Notes under the pieces: generated by a model
Told to the model about the DNA's origin: nothing
What the model saw: the letters and a program-made list of their open reading frames with translations, nothing else
Databases searched by the model: none
Assembly: GCA_964511625.1 (NCBI GenBank)
Contig: CAZEJG010000008.1
Location: 83,431-147,430 of the forward strand
Source of the DNA: Pseudohoeflea sp964511625
GTDB lineage: Bacteria > Pseudomonadota > Alphaproteobacteria > Rhizobiales > Rhizobiaceae
Reading direction: 5' to 3'
Length of the DNA stretch: 64,000 nucleotides
Shown: positions 1-8,574 of the stretch, in pieces
Layout of the letters: every line of letters begins with the position of its first letter
How positions within the stretch are numbered: the first letter of the stretch is position 1
Made by a program: the position numbers and the translations under genes

Positions 1-1
1 C

Positions 2-697
2 CGCAAGTTTCAGGACAATTACGACGTCCGGGTGATGCATGCCTGGGGCATGACCGAAATGAGCCCGCTGGGCACGGTATGCTCGCTCAAGCCGGAATAT
101 GCCGATCTCGAGGGCGACGCGAAGGTGGCAATCCAGAGCAAGCAGGGCCACACGCCCTACACGGTCGAGATGAAGATCACCGACGACGACAATGTCGAGC
201 TTCCGTGGGACGGCGAGACCTTCGGACGCCTGAAGGTTCGCGGACCTGCCGTCTCCAACGCCTATTACAAAGGGCGGGGATCGGAGCAGTTCGATGCCGA
301 GGGCTGGTTCGACACAGGTGACGTCGCCCATATCGATCCCGCCGGCTACATGCAGATCACCGACAGGGCCAAGGATGTGATCAAGTCCGGCGGTGAATGG
401 ATTTCCTCGATCGACATCGAAAACATCGCCGTCGGCCATCCGGACGTGTCGGAAGCCGCGGTCATCGGCGTCAATCATCCGAAATGGTCGGAACGTCCGC
501 TGCTGATCATCGTTCTGAAGACGGGAAAGTCGGCGACCAAGGACGACATCCGCAACTTTCTCGACGGCAAGATCGCCAAATGGTGGATGCCCGATGATAT
601 CATCTTCGCCGACGAGATCCCGCATACGGCGACCGGGAAGATCAAGAAGACCACGCTTCGGGAAGAGTATGGCGACTACAGATTGCCGACAGTCTGA
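2..697 (+). CDS. Fatty-acid/acyl-CoA synthetase, C-terminal part (5' end outside window)
   Basis: This is the C-terminal half of an adenylate-forming (ANL superfamily) acyl-CoA ligase, which activates a carboxylic acid to its acyl-AMP and then acyl-CoA. The open frame enters from the window edge, so the 5' end is missing. Visible family signatures are the AWGMTEMSP stretch (A5-type motif), WFDTGDVAHID (the TGD motif), the hinge region ITDRAKDVIKSGGEWIS, and the C-terminal TATGKIKK segment carrying the catalytic lysine. The pattern resembles medium/long-chain fatty-acid CoA ligases of the AlkK type, but the substrate cannot be read from this fragment. The next gene starts 51 bases downstream on the same strand. 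Confidence 0.88.
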   Translation, partial: RKFQDNYDVRVMHAWGMTEMSPLGTVCSLKPEYADLEGDAKVAIQSKQGHTPYTVEMKITDDDNVELPWDGETFGRLKVRGPAVSNAYYKGRGSEQFDAEGWFDTGDVAHIDPAGYMQITDRAKDVIKSGGEWISSIDIENIAVGHPDVSEAAVIGVNHPKWSERPLLIIVLKTGKSATKDDIRNFLDGKIAKWWMPDDIIFADEIPHTATGKIKKTTLREEYGDYRLPTV

Positions 698-737
698 CAG
701 GCCGCCTTCCGCGGAGCGCATGCCCGCCATCGCGGGA

Positions 738-743
738 AGGAGG
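738..743 (+). promoter_or_regulatory. Shine-Dalgarno AGGAGG that decides the dgoK start
   Basis: A perfect AGGAGG lies five bases upstream of an in-frame CTG at 749. No ATG, GTG or TTG occurs at a usable distance, and the first in-frame ATG (812) would remove the N-terminal nucleotide-binding strand of the kinase. This is the main support for a CTG start. Confidence 0.6.
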
Positions 744-748
744 CGGAG

Positions 749-1666
749 CTGAGCAACAAACCGGACGTCGCGGCAATCGACTGGGGAAGACGGCGTTTTC
801 GTCTCTGGCTGATGAGCCGCGACGGCACGTTGCTGGCCCAAAGCCAGAGTGATGACGGTGTCGATGCGGCGCGCCAGACGGGTTTCGAGACGGTGCTCGA
901 GCGCCATCTTGCGGAACTTCAGGCGCCGCCCGATCTTCCCGCGCTCATATGCGGGATGGCCGGCTCCCGGCAAGGCTGGAAGGAGGCTGGCTACCTTCAG
1001 ACGCCGGCTGAACTCGATGATCTCTGGGCCCACGCCACGCGAATCGAAGGTCTCGGCAGGAGCGTCACCATCCTGCCGGGCGTGGCGCAGTCGGCCGGCC
1101 AGGATACCGATGTGATGCGCGGCGAGGAAACCCGGCTTTTCGGCGCCAGCATGGAAGGCCAGGGCGCACACAGCTACTGCCTTCCGGGACTTCACTCGAA
1201 ATGGGTCCGCATGGCCGGCAGCCAGGTCCGCAGCTTCCGCACCTTCATGACCGGCGAGATGATCGAGGTCCTGAGCCGGCAGACCATCCTGCATCATTCC
1301 CTGGAGGGGGCCGGCGAGGTGCAAGCCGGTGATCCCGCATTTGCCACGGGTGTACGCGACGGCTGGCTGGATGCCGGGCGGATCACCCACACGATCTTCT
1401 CCATCCGAGCCGGCGATCTTCTCGAGGACCGGAGCCCGGACGAAAACCGCGCCCGGCTGGCCGGATTGATGATCGGGGCGGAGATCGCCGGTGCCGAGCC
1501 CGGCAGCAGCGGCGTGGCCCTGGTCGCCTCCGGCAGCACGGCCCAGCTTTATCAGGCGGCACTCGAGACATGCGGCGTCGAGGTACGCCTCATAGACACG
1601 GATATTGCCGTGCAGCGCGGGTTACTGGAAATCTGGCGCAGCCTTGCAGGACGCCAGAAAGACTAG
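749..1666 (+). CDS. dgoK: 2-dehydro-3-deoxygalactonokinase (DgoK family)
   Basis: Family members phosphorylate 2-keto-3-deoxy-galactonate in the De Ley-Doudoroff galactose pathway. From the CTG at 749 the protein has 305 residues, the usual family length, and begins with the expected AAIDWG strand of the ASKHA kinase fold. The first ATG (812) would give 284 residues and delete that strand. A GLHSKWV segment and a C-terminal LVASGSTAQLYQAAL region (the GS-rich second nucleotide-binding segment) are also present. One oddity is that the residues after DWG are RRR, where kinases of this fold usually have Thr/Ser for the phosphate-1 loop. No aldolase partner (dgoA) is adjacent inside the window. 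Family assignment is firm; activity is uncertain because of the loop. Confidence 0.8.
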   Translation: MSNKPDVAAIDWGRRRFRLWLMSRDGTLLAQSQSDDGVDAARQTGFETVLERHLAELQAPPDLPALICGMAGSRQGWKEAGYLQTPAELDDLWAHATRIEGLGRSVTILPGVAQSAGQDTDVMRGEETRLFGASMEGQGAHSYCLPGLHSKWVRMAGSQVRSFRTFMTGEMIEVLSRQTILHHSLEGAGEVQAGDPAFATGVRDGWLDAGRITHTIFSIRAGDLLEDRSPDENRARLAGLMIGAEIAGAEPGSSGVALVASGSTAQLYQAALETCGVEVRLIDTDIAVQRGLLEIWRSLAGRQKD

Positions 1667-1676
1667 GGTGAGGACC

Positions 1677-3062
1677 CTAGCCGTTCCGGTCGGCGACGAT
1701 CTGGCGATCCTGCGACGACCGTTCGGACTTGATCAGCGCATAGGTGGTTTCGGCGTTCACCGCCTTGCCAAAGAGATAGCCCTGCCCTGTCCGGCATCCG
1801 AGTTCGAGGAGCTTGGCAGCCTGTTCGGGCGTCTCGATGCCCTCGGCGATGACCTTGAGATCAAGTCCCTCGCACATGGCCAGGATCGCCTTGACGATCG
1901 TTTCCGAGGAACGGTCGACGGTGATCTCGTTGACGAACGATCGGTCGATCTTGACCTTGTCGAAGGCGAACTCGCGCAGACGGCTCAAGCTTGACTGACC
2001 CGTGCCGAAATCGTCGAGCGACACACGGATGCCCACGGCGCGCAACTCATTGACGACCTTGGCGGCAGTCTCCGGGTCGCTCATCATCGCGGTCTCGGTA
2101 ATCTCGAGTTCAAGCCGCTTCGGATCGAGCCCGACGGAGTTGATGATCGCCATGACGTTATGGCCGGTCGCCGGATCGGTCAGCTGCATGGACGAAAGAT
2201 TGAACGAAAGGAAGATATGGGACGGCCAGTTCTTGGCCGTCTCGGCCGCTCTGCGCAAAAGCGTTTCTGTGAGGGAGTCGATGAAGCCGCGTTCCTCGGC
2301 GAGTGGGATGAACACACCAGGCGAGATGAAGCCGATATCCCGGTCGGTCCAGCGGGCCAGAGCCTCGAAGCCTTGGAGCATGCCGTCGGCAATATTGATA
2401 ATCGGCTGGAAGTGTACCGCGACCTCGTCGGCGATGATCGCGCGGCGAAGCGCCTGTTCGACCTCGGTCGAATAGCGCATCTCCTCGGCGATCTCCTCCG
2501 AGTAGACCGTGATCTGGCTTCGCCCGCGCCGCTTGGACCGGTAGAGTGCGGTATCCGCACTCTTCATCAGTTCGGCAAACTGCTCGCCGGCGAAAGGATA
2601 AATGGCAAAGCCGAAAGAAGCAGACAGTCGGACGTTGCGATCGCCGAGATCGTAGGGGGCCGACAGCACTTCCTTGAACATGCGCCCGATCTTTTCCGCA
2701 CCCTTCTTCTCGAAGACGAGCGGAAGAACAAAGGCGAACTCGTCGCTATCGATCCGTGCGACGAAGCCGCCATCGGGGAGGCAGGCGCGAAGCCTGTGCG
2801 CGATCTGGCAGAGAATTTCGTCGCCAGCGGCATGACCGAACAGGTCGTTGATCGGCTTGAACCCGTCAATGTTGGCGATCCCCACGGTGAAGGGTGCCGG
2901 GTCGTCGGCACGTTCGGCGGCCAGCTTGCGGACCTTGTCCATCAATCGGCGGCGATTACCCAATCCGGTCAGAGGATCTGTCAGCGCAATGACGTTTGCG
3001 TCGGCAACTTCGGTCGCGGCCAGCTCGAGTTGATCTTTCATTGCCTGGTTCGTTGCCTGCAT
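1677..3062 (-). CDS. GGDEF-EAL protein: degenerate cyclase domain, intact c-di-GMP phosphodiesterase domain
   Basis: About 461 residues. A short helical leader is followed by a GGDEF domain from about residue 25 to 185 and an EAL domain from about 205 to 450. The GGDEF signature reads RIDSDEF, so both catalytic glycines are lost and cyclase activity is unlikely. The EAL domain keeps its key residues: GFEALARW, the Asn of FNLSS, LEITE, DDFGTG, KIDRSF, AEGIE and QGYLFG. The likely activity is hydrolysis of c-di-GMP, with the GGDEF part as a regulatory module. No sensory or membrane domain precedes it. ATG at 3062 is chosen; a TTG two codons upstream follows directly on an in-frame stop. It lies downstream of, and on the same strand as, the PAS-receiver gene and may act with it. 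Confidence 0.88.
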   Translation of the reverse strand: MQATNQAMKDQLELAATEVADANVIALTDPLTGLGNRRRLMDKVRKLAAERADDPAPFTVGIANIDGFKPINDLFGHAAGDEILCQIAHRLRACLPDGGFVARIDSDEFAFVLPLVFEKKGAEKIGRMFKEVLSAPYDLGDRNVRLSASFGFAIYPFAGEQFAELMKSADTALYRSKRRGRSQITVYSEEIAEEMRYSTEVEQALRRAIIADEVAVHFQPIINIADGMLQGFEALARWTDRDIGFISPGVFIPLAEERGFIDSLTETLLRRAAETAKNWPSHIFLSFNLSSMQLTDPATGHNVMAIINSVGLDPKRLELEITETAMMSDPETAAKVVNELRAVGIRVSLDDFGTGQSSLSRLREFAFDKVKIDRSFVNEITVDRSSETIVKAILAMCEGLDLKVIAEGIETPEQAAKLLELGCRTGQGYLFGKAVNAETTYALIKSERSSQDRQIVADRNG

Positions 3063-3164
3063 TCTCAATCAAGGATTTTAGTAAAATGGAATATATTTGT
3101 TAACGTTGTCCTATCGACCGGCTGTTGCGATACAGGGGTAAGAACACCGAGAGACGCGTGCAGA

Positions 3165-4883
3165 TCAGGCGGTGACAGAGGTCAGCCGCGGCTTGTCCAC
3201 CCAGGTCGCGATGCAGGACTCGAGCTTTTCCGGGCTGACCGGCTTGGTCAGATAGTCATCCATCCCCGCTGCGTAGCAGGCGTCGGCGTCTCCCACCATG
3301 GCGTGGGCGGTGACGGCGAGGATCGGAGTGTGCAGGCTGGTGCCGGCCGCCTTCTCCTCTTCGCGAATGCGCCGGGTTGCCTGATGTCCGTTCAGGACCG
3401 GCATGGAGACATCCATGAGGATGAGATCCGGCTTCAGGTCCCGCCATGCCGCAACAGCCTCCTCGCCGTTCGACACGATCCGGTAATCCACGTCCATGGC
3501 ATCGAGTATCTGCTCGAAAACGATCTGATTGACGTCGTTGTCCTCGGCCACGAGGATACGGGGCTTTTGCCGCTGCTTGTCATCCTGCCGCGACGCCGAC
3601 ACATCTTCGGCGAGAAGAGCGGGTGGAACGTCGTCCAGAAGAGGGGGAGCGGGAACAGCTACCCGCTCCTCGGCGGAAGCGGGCTGCTCACTGGCTGTCT
3701 CCATCGAATCCCGCGCCTCGGATTCCGCGGTTTCCGCCTCGGCGGTGCGCCGGGCAATATCGCGGGATACGCGATCGGCAAGCAGACGCGCCAGGATCGG
3801 ATAGTCGGTCGCCGCCGGATTGGCGGCAAGTGCGGCGCTGATTTCAGGCGTCACCTCAATCGCATCGATGGTCACGTCCATGGTGCGCGCGGTATCGAGA
3901 AACGCAAACAGCTGTCGGAGGTCATCGATCGCCATCGCCTCGGCATTTTCCGCGAGAAGCGCCTCCACTCTGCCCCGGGCGCGACGAATGTCCTGATCGA
4001 CGACGAGCACCCTGCGCTTGAGCTGCGTACCGGATTGCGGGGAAGCCCGGTGCCGGGCGGGATTGCGCAACCGCATCTGGTTGACTTCGGACTGCGTCGT
4101 GATGCGGTCGATGGAAACGGTGACGAACTTCCGGTCGCCCAGAACCAAACGGTGTTGACGCGTGATCGAACGGACCATCGAACCGTCAGGATGCGGAATG
4201 TCCTCCACGAACTCCCGCGGTTCGCCGCTCGAGAGAACCCGGCGCTCGCGTTCCTCGAAGCGGCGCGCATTGTCCGCGCCGACAAGATCGGCGGCGCTGC
4301 GCCCGATGATCTCGTGCTCCTCGACACCCAACAGCCGGCAAAAAGCCTGGTTGATGAGCACGATCTCCATCGCTTCGTTCTTGACCAGCACGGGGTTGGG
4401 AAGCGCCTTGAAGACATGCTTGGCCAGCATTGCCCGCGCGCTGACCTCGTCCAAGTCCTGATCCCGGCGCTTCTGGTCGGTGACATCGGAAATATGGCAG
4501 ATCAGGAGGCCACCCGGCATCCGCCGTTTGCCCAGTTTGACCCATCGGCCGTCCGGCAATTGCTCGACCGCCTCGTATCGCTCACGCCAGTGAATGGCGA
4601 TGCGCTCGGCGATCCAGTCATTGCGCGAGATGCTTACACCGTTTCTAGCAGCGCTTCCGAAACGCGCGCCGCTGTCATAGACCGCGCCCAGGAAATCGCG
4701 TAAACGGCCGCCGGGCTTGAGGATTTCTTCGGGCACGTCGAAAAAACGGCTGAAGTTGCGCGACGCATAGACAAGTGTGTCGTCGCGATCGAAGACCGCG
4801 ACAGATGCACCGAGCGAACCGGCAAGTCCCTCGACCAGTGTCAACTGAAGATGATCACTCTCGCTTGCACTCACGACCCGCAT
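3165..4883 (-). CDS. PAS-PAS-receiver signalling protein without histidine kinase domain
   Basis: 572 residues from the ATG at 4883. An upstream in-frame ATG at 4988 would add 35 poorly conserved-looking residues. Two PAS-like sensor domains can be seen: about residues 15-130 (VAVFDRDDTLVYASRNF) and about 150-265 (LPNPVLVKNEAMEIVLINQAF). A canonical receiver domain runs from about 441 to 565, with VAEDND acidic pocket, LILMDVSMP phosphoacceptor Asp, AVTAHA Thr and LTKPVS Lys. Between them, about 290-380 starts RRVLVVDQDIRRARGRVEALL and resembles a receiver that has lost its phosphoacceptor. No HisKA or HATPase domain exists, so it must receive phosphate from another kinase or act by protein contact. 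The c-di-GMP gene 102 bases downstream is the obvious candidate output, which is inference. Confidence 0.85.
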   Translation of the reverse strand: MRVVSASESDHLQLTLVEGLAGSLGASVAVFDRDDTLVYASRNFSRFFDVPEEILKPGGRLRDFLGAVYDSGARFGSAARNGVSISRNDWIAERIAIHWRERYEAVEQLPDGRWVKLGKRRMPGGLLICHISDVTDQKRRDQDLDEVSARAMLAKHVFKALPNPVLVKNEAMEIVLINQAFCRLLGVEEHEIIGRSAADLVGADNARRFEERERRVLSSGEPREFVEDIPHPDGSMVRSITRQHRLVLGDRKFVTVSIDRITTQSEVNQMRLRNPARHRASPQSGTQLKRRVLVVDQDIRRARGRVEALLAENAEAMAIDDLRQLFAFLDTARTMDVTIDAIEVTPEISAALAANPAATDYPILARLLADRVSRDIARRTAEAETAESEARDSMETASEQPASAEERVAVPAPPLLDDVPPALLAEDVSASRQDDKQRQKPRILVAEDNDVNQIVFEQILDAMDVDYRIVSNGEEAVAAWRDLKPDLILMDVSMPVLNGHQATRRIREEEKAAGTSLHTPILAVTAHAMVGDADACYAAGMDDYLTKPVSPEKLESCIATWVDKPRLTSVTA

Positions 4884-5027
4884 CCGAGTTAGGCTTCGGT
4901 CGGGGCACGGCATCCATGGCTTGCGATCACTGGCGTAGAAGCCCACGCGATCCAAGCCATTCGTCCTCAAGGTTCGCCCCGCGTGCAAGATTGTCAGGAC
5001 GAAGTTAAGCTGTACTTAAAATAGCCC

Positions 5028-6308
5028 TCACTGTGGCGGCAAAATCAGAACAAGCCGCAGGTCATTGACGTTGGTGCGTGTGGGTCCGGTCACGATGAGG
5101 TCGCCGGTCGCCTCAAACAGCGAATAGGAATCGTGCCGCGCCAGGAAATCCTCGGCATCAAGCCCTTTCTCGCTCGCCCGCGAAAGTGTCGCCGGATCGA
5201 TGATGGCGCCGGCATTGTCCTCGCTTCCGTCGATGCCGTCGGTATCGCAGGCGAGCGCGAAGATGCGCGGATGGCCGCCGAGCCCCACCGCAAGCGACAA
5301 GAGATACTCGCAATCACGACCGCCGCGACCGCCCTCGCTGTCGACCGTGACGGTGGTCTCTCCACCCGACACCACCAGCGCCGGCTTGTCGCCTGGCTTC
5401 ATGCCGGCTGCGATCTCAAGCGCCTGCCGGGCATGTTCGGCACCAACCTCGCGGGCTTCGCCCTCGATGTCCGCGCCGAGAGAGACGACGTCGTAGCCCA
5501 TCCGCCGGCCGGCCGCCGCGACTGCATCTACCATGTCCGACGGCCGCGCGATCATCACGTATTCGTTTCTGTCGAAGACCGGATCGCCGGGCTTCGGCGT
5601 CTCGCTTTCAGGCTTTTGAAGATGCGAGCGAACAGGTTCAGGAATGTCGATGCCGTATTTCTCGATCACTCGCAGCGCGTCTGCGAGCGTGGTTGCATCT
5701 GCCACGGTCGGCCCCGAGGCGATGACGGACGGATCGTCGCCCGGCACGTCGGAAATGCCGAGGGTGACCACGCGCGCCGGATAGGCGGCCTGGGCCAGCC
5801 GTCCGCCCTTGATGGCGGAAAGGTGCTTACGCACCGTATTCATCTCGCCGATCGGCGCGCCCGAAGCGAGCAGCGCGCGATTGACCGCCTTCTTCTGGTC
5901 GAGCGTCAATCCCTCGGCAGGGAGCCCCAGAAGGGCGGAACCGCCGCCCGAAATCAGGCACAGAACCAGATCGTCCGGTCCGAGGCCCGTAACGGTCTGC
6001 ATCAGCTTGCGCGCGGCAATCTCGCCCCGGTCGTCGGGAACCGGATGAGACGCCTCGATCACCTCGATTTCCGAACAGGGCATGCCATGGCCGTAGCGCG
6101 TGACGGCAATGCCTTCGAGTTCGCGCGGCCAATGGTCCTCGACGGCGCGCGCCATGGAGGCGGCGGCCTTGCCAGCCGCAATGACGATTGTCCGGCCGAC
6201 CGGTGGAGAAGGAAGATGGGGCGGCACGCAGATGGCGGGATCGGCGGCCTTCAGGCCGGTATCGAACAACCCGCGCAGGACAGATCGCGCTTCGTCATGG
6301 GACATCAT
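5028..6308 (-). CDS. Type-2 glycerate kinase (MOFRL family)
   Basis: 426 residues. MOFRL-type glycerate kinases convert D-glycerate to 2-phosphoglycerate and are found at the end of glycolate, serine-cycle and tartrate routes (alternative names GckA, TtuD). Recognisable blocks are the N-terminal IVIAAGKAAASMARAVEDHW, the LCLISGGGSALLGLP nucleotide loop, the NTVRKHLSAIKGGRLAQAA segment, and the C-terminal TDGIDGSEDNAGAII and GPTRTNVNDLRLVLI blocks of the MOFRL domain. The start is one of two consecutive ATG codons (6308 or 6305) preceded by GGAGAAG. The 5' region is divergent from mutL. It could feed carbon from the glycolate oxidase encoded at 38-42 kb into central metabolism, but they are not clustered. 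Confidence 0.92.
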   Translation of the reverse strand: MMSHDEARSVLRGLFDTGLKAADPAICVPPHLPSPPVGRTIVIAAGKAAASMARAVEDHWPRELEGIAVTRYGHGMPCSEIEVIEASHPVPDDRGEIAARKLMQTVTGLGPDDLVLCLISGGGSALLGLPAEGLTLDQKKAVNRALLASGAPIGEMNTVRKHLSAIKGGRLAQAAYPARVVTLGISDVPGDDPSVIASGPTVADATTLADALRVIEKYGIDIPEPVRSHLQKPESETPKPGDPVFDRNEYVMIARPSDMVDAVAAAGRRMGYDVVSLGADIEGEAREVGAEHARQALEIAAGMKPGDKPALVVSGGETTVTVDSEGGRGGRDCEYLLSLAVGLGGHPRIFALACDTDGIDGSEDNAGAIIDPATLSRASEKGLDAEDFLARHDSYSLFEATGDLIVTGPTRTNVNDLRLVLILPPQ

Positions 6309-6438
6309 TCCACTTCTCCGAATTCTCAAGACCACAGAAAAGCGGGCGCGCCGGCCGATTGCAACAAAGCCCGCCGGATTTGCAGGGGTTTCTCGGCTCC
6401 AGCCGTTGCAGGATGAGCCGAATCCGGGAACATGGGGC

Positions 6439-8250
6439 ATGGCCGTACATCAGCTTCCAGAGACCCTGATCAACCAGATCGCCGCCGGCGAGGTGGTGGA
6501 ACGTCCGGCGAGCGTCGTCAAGGAACTCGTCGAGAACGCGCTGGACGCCGGAGCGAAGCGCATCGAGATCGCCACGGCCGGTGGCGGCAAGGCGCTGATA
6601 CGGGTCGTCGACGACGGCTCGGGCATGCCGCCCGAAGATCTGGCGATGGCGGTGCGCCGACATTGCACGTCGAAACTCCAGGCAGGGCTCGACGATATCC
6701 GCACGCTGGGTTTCCGCGGTGAGGCGCTGCCGTCCATAGGTTCGGTGTCGAAGCTCCGGATCGTCAGCCGCGAGCCCGGTTCAGCCAGCGGCTTCGAGGT
6801 GCGCCTCGATGGCGGCACGGGCGGCGATCCGAAGCCGGCACCGGCCAATCCGGGAACCATGGTCGAAGTCCGCGACCTTTTCTTCGCCACGCCCGCGCGG
6901 CTCAAGTTCCTCAAGGGCGAGCGTGCCGAAAGCGGCGCCATCACCGAAGTGGTGCGGCGCATGGCGATCGCATTTCCGGAGGTTCGGTTCGTCTTGTCCG
7001 GGCCGGACCGGATGACAAGCGAATATGCGGCCACCGGCAACCCGCTCGATCGCATCTCCCAGGTGCTTGGCCGGGAATTCGCCGACAATGCCATCGAAAT
7101 CGACGCATTGCGCGAAGATGTCCGGCTGACCGGCCATGTCGGCGTGCCGACCTACAACCGCGCCAATTCGCTGAGCCAGTATGCCTTCGTCAACGGCCGG
7201 CCGGTGCAGGACAAGCAGATCCTGTCGGCGCTGCGCGCGGCCTATTCCGACCGTATTCCGCGCGGCCGCTTTCCGGTGGTGGTCCTCAAGATCGAAATCG
7301 ACCCGGCGCTCGTCGACGTCAACGTCCATCCGGCCAAGGTCGATGTCCGGTTTCGCGATCCCGGTCTGGTGCGAGGGCTGATCATCGGCGCGATACGCCA
7401 GGCGCTGGAGCGCGAAGGCGACCGCGCCTCGACCACCGGCACCTCGGGCATGCTGGCGGCGCTGCGACCGCAGGGCGGCTTTGCTTCAGCGCCGCGACCG
7501 AGCGGGTATTCCAGCGCTCCGGTCAACTGGTCCAGGGAGTCCTCGCCGCATCGCCCGCCGGAGAACACCGCGTCTTATGGCTTCGCCGAGCCGGCCCAGG
7601 CCGGTTTTGTTCACACGGGGCAGCCATCGGCGCGGGTCGCGGAGGAGCCGCCGGTTGCGCCGTCTGCCGCCCATCCGCTCGGTGCGGCCCGGGCACAGGT
7701 GCTCGAGAACTATATCGTCAGCCAGACCGAGGAAGGTCTGGTGATCGTCGACCAGCATGCCGCCCACGAACGGCTCGTCTTCGAGAAGCTGAAGGGCGCG
7801 ATGTCGGGCGGACGCCTGCCCTCGCAGATGCTGCTGTTGCCGGAAATCGTCGACCTTCCGGAGGATGACTGCGACCGGCTCGCCGAAAAGGCGGCTGAGC
7901 TCGAACCGCTCGGGCTGGGAATCGAACGGTTCGGCCCGGGCGCGATCGCGGTGCGCGAGACGCCGGCTCTCCTCGGCGAGGTTGACGTGCCGGGGCTGGT
8001 GCGGGATCTCGCCGACGAGATCGCCGAATGGGGCGACACCACATCTTTGCGCGACCGGCTGGAAGCGGTGGCGTCGACCATGGCCTGTCACGGTTCGGTG
8101 CGCTCCGGCCGACTGCTCAAGCCCGAAGAGATGAATGCGCTCCTGCGCCAAATGGAGATCACGCCCGGATCCGGCCAGTGCAACCACGGTCGTCCCACCT
8201 ATGTGACGCTGAGCCGTCACGACATCGAGCGCCTGTTTGCGCGGCGGTAG
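6439..8250 (+). CDS. mutL: DNA mismatch repair protein MutL
   Basis: 603 residues, normal for MutL. The N-terminal GHKL ATPase starts LPETLINQIAAGEVVERPASVVKELVENALDAGA and contains the LGFRGEALPSI lid motif. A Pro/Ser/Ala-rich linker follows (about residues 335-410). The C-terminal dimerisation domain has the endonuclease motif DQHAAHERLVFE starting at residue 438, together with ACHGSVRSG and CNHGRPT. This is therefore a nicking-competent MutL, as expected in a bacterium without MutH. The ATG at 6439 is set by the conserved LPETLI start; the longer open frame upstream is antisense to the glycerate kinase gene. Confidence 0.97.
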   Translation: MAVHQLPETLINQIAAGEVVERPASVVKELVENALDAGAKRIEIATAGGGKALIRVVDDGSGMPPEDLAMAVRRHCTSKLQAGLDDIRTLGFRGEALPSIGSVSKLRIVSREPGSASGFEVRLDGGTGGDPKPAPANPGTMVEVRDLFFATPARLKFLKGERAESGAITEVVRRMAIAFPEVRFVLSGPDRMTSEYAATGNPLDRISQVLGREFADNAIEIDALREDVRLTGHVGVPTYNRANSLSQYAFVNGRPVQDKQILSALRAAYSDRIPRGRFPVVVLKIEIDPALVDVNVHPAKVDVRFRDPGLVRGLIIGAIRQALEREGDRASTTGTSGMLAALRPQGGFASAPRPSGYSSAPVNWSRESSPHRPPENTASYGFAEPAQAGFVHTGQPSARVAEEPPVAPSAAHPLGAARAQVLENYIVSQTEEGLVIVDQHAAHERLVFEKLKGAMSGGRLPSQMLLLPEIVDLPEDDCDRLAEKAAELEPLGLGIERFGPGAIAVRETPALLGEVDVPGLVRDLADEIAEWGDTTSLRDRLEAVASTMACHGSVRSGRLLKPEEMNALLRQMEITPGSGQCNHGRPTYVTLSRHDIERLFARR

Positions 8251-8338
8251 GCGCGGCGCCCGCCGTGTTGCGGCGCGCGCACTTGCATTGGCCCGGCGTG
8301 CAGGGATAATAAAACCAATTCCTGCACACGGAGACGAC

Positions 8339-8566
8339 ATGAACCGTTTCGAAGGCTCGGGTTCGCGGCCGGCAACGCTGAAATATCTCGACGGCGACAT
8401 CCAGGTGGTGACACCAGGCGGATACGTGGTCTGCGCTGTGACCGGCGAACGCATCCCGCTCGACGAACTCAAGTACTGGAGCGTCGACCGGCAGGAAGCC
8501 TATGTCGACGTGAATGCGTCGTTCGAGGCGGAAAAACGCGCCGGCAGCCTGCCGACCTCCCGCTAG
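8339..8566 (+). CDS. DUF2093 domain protein
   Basis: 75 residues beginning MNRFEGSGSRPATLKYLDGD, with GGYVVCAVTGERIPLDELKYWSVDRQEAYV. This short protein is conserved in Alphaproteobacteria, often beside lpxK or mutL. Its function is not known. The single Cys followed by TGERIPLDELKYW resembles a compact beta-strand domain. A GGAG Shine-Dalgarno sequence five bases upstream of the ATG fixes the start. It is convergent with lpxK, eight bases apart, and probably belongs to the mutL transcript. Confidence 0.85.
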   Translation: MNRFEGSGSRPATLKYLDGDIQVVTPGGYVVCAVTGERIPLDELKYWSVDRQEAYVDVNASFEAEKRAGSLPTSR

Positions 8567-8574
8567 AGCAGTTT

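Noticed and set aside
2160..4703. An 847-codon plus-strand open frame across the GGDEF-EAL and PAS-receiver genes
   Set aside because: It is fully antisense to two genes with clear domains, carries no recognisable domain and starts inside another gene. Long antisense frames are common in GC-rich genomes.
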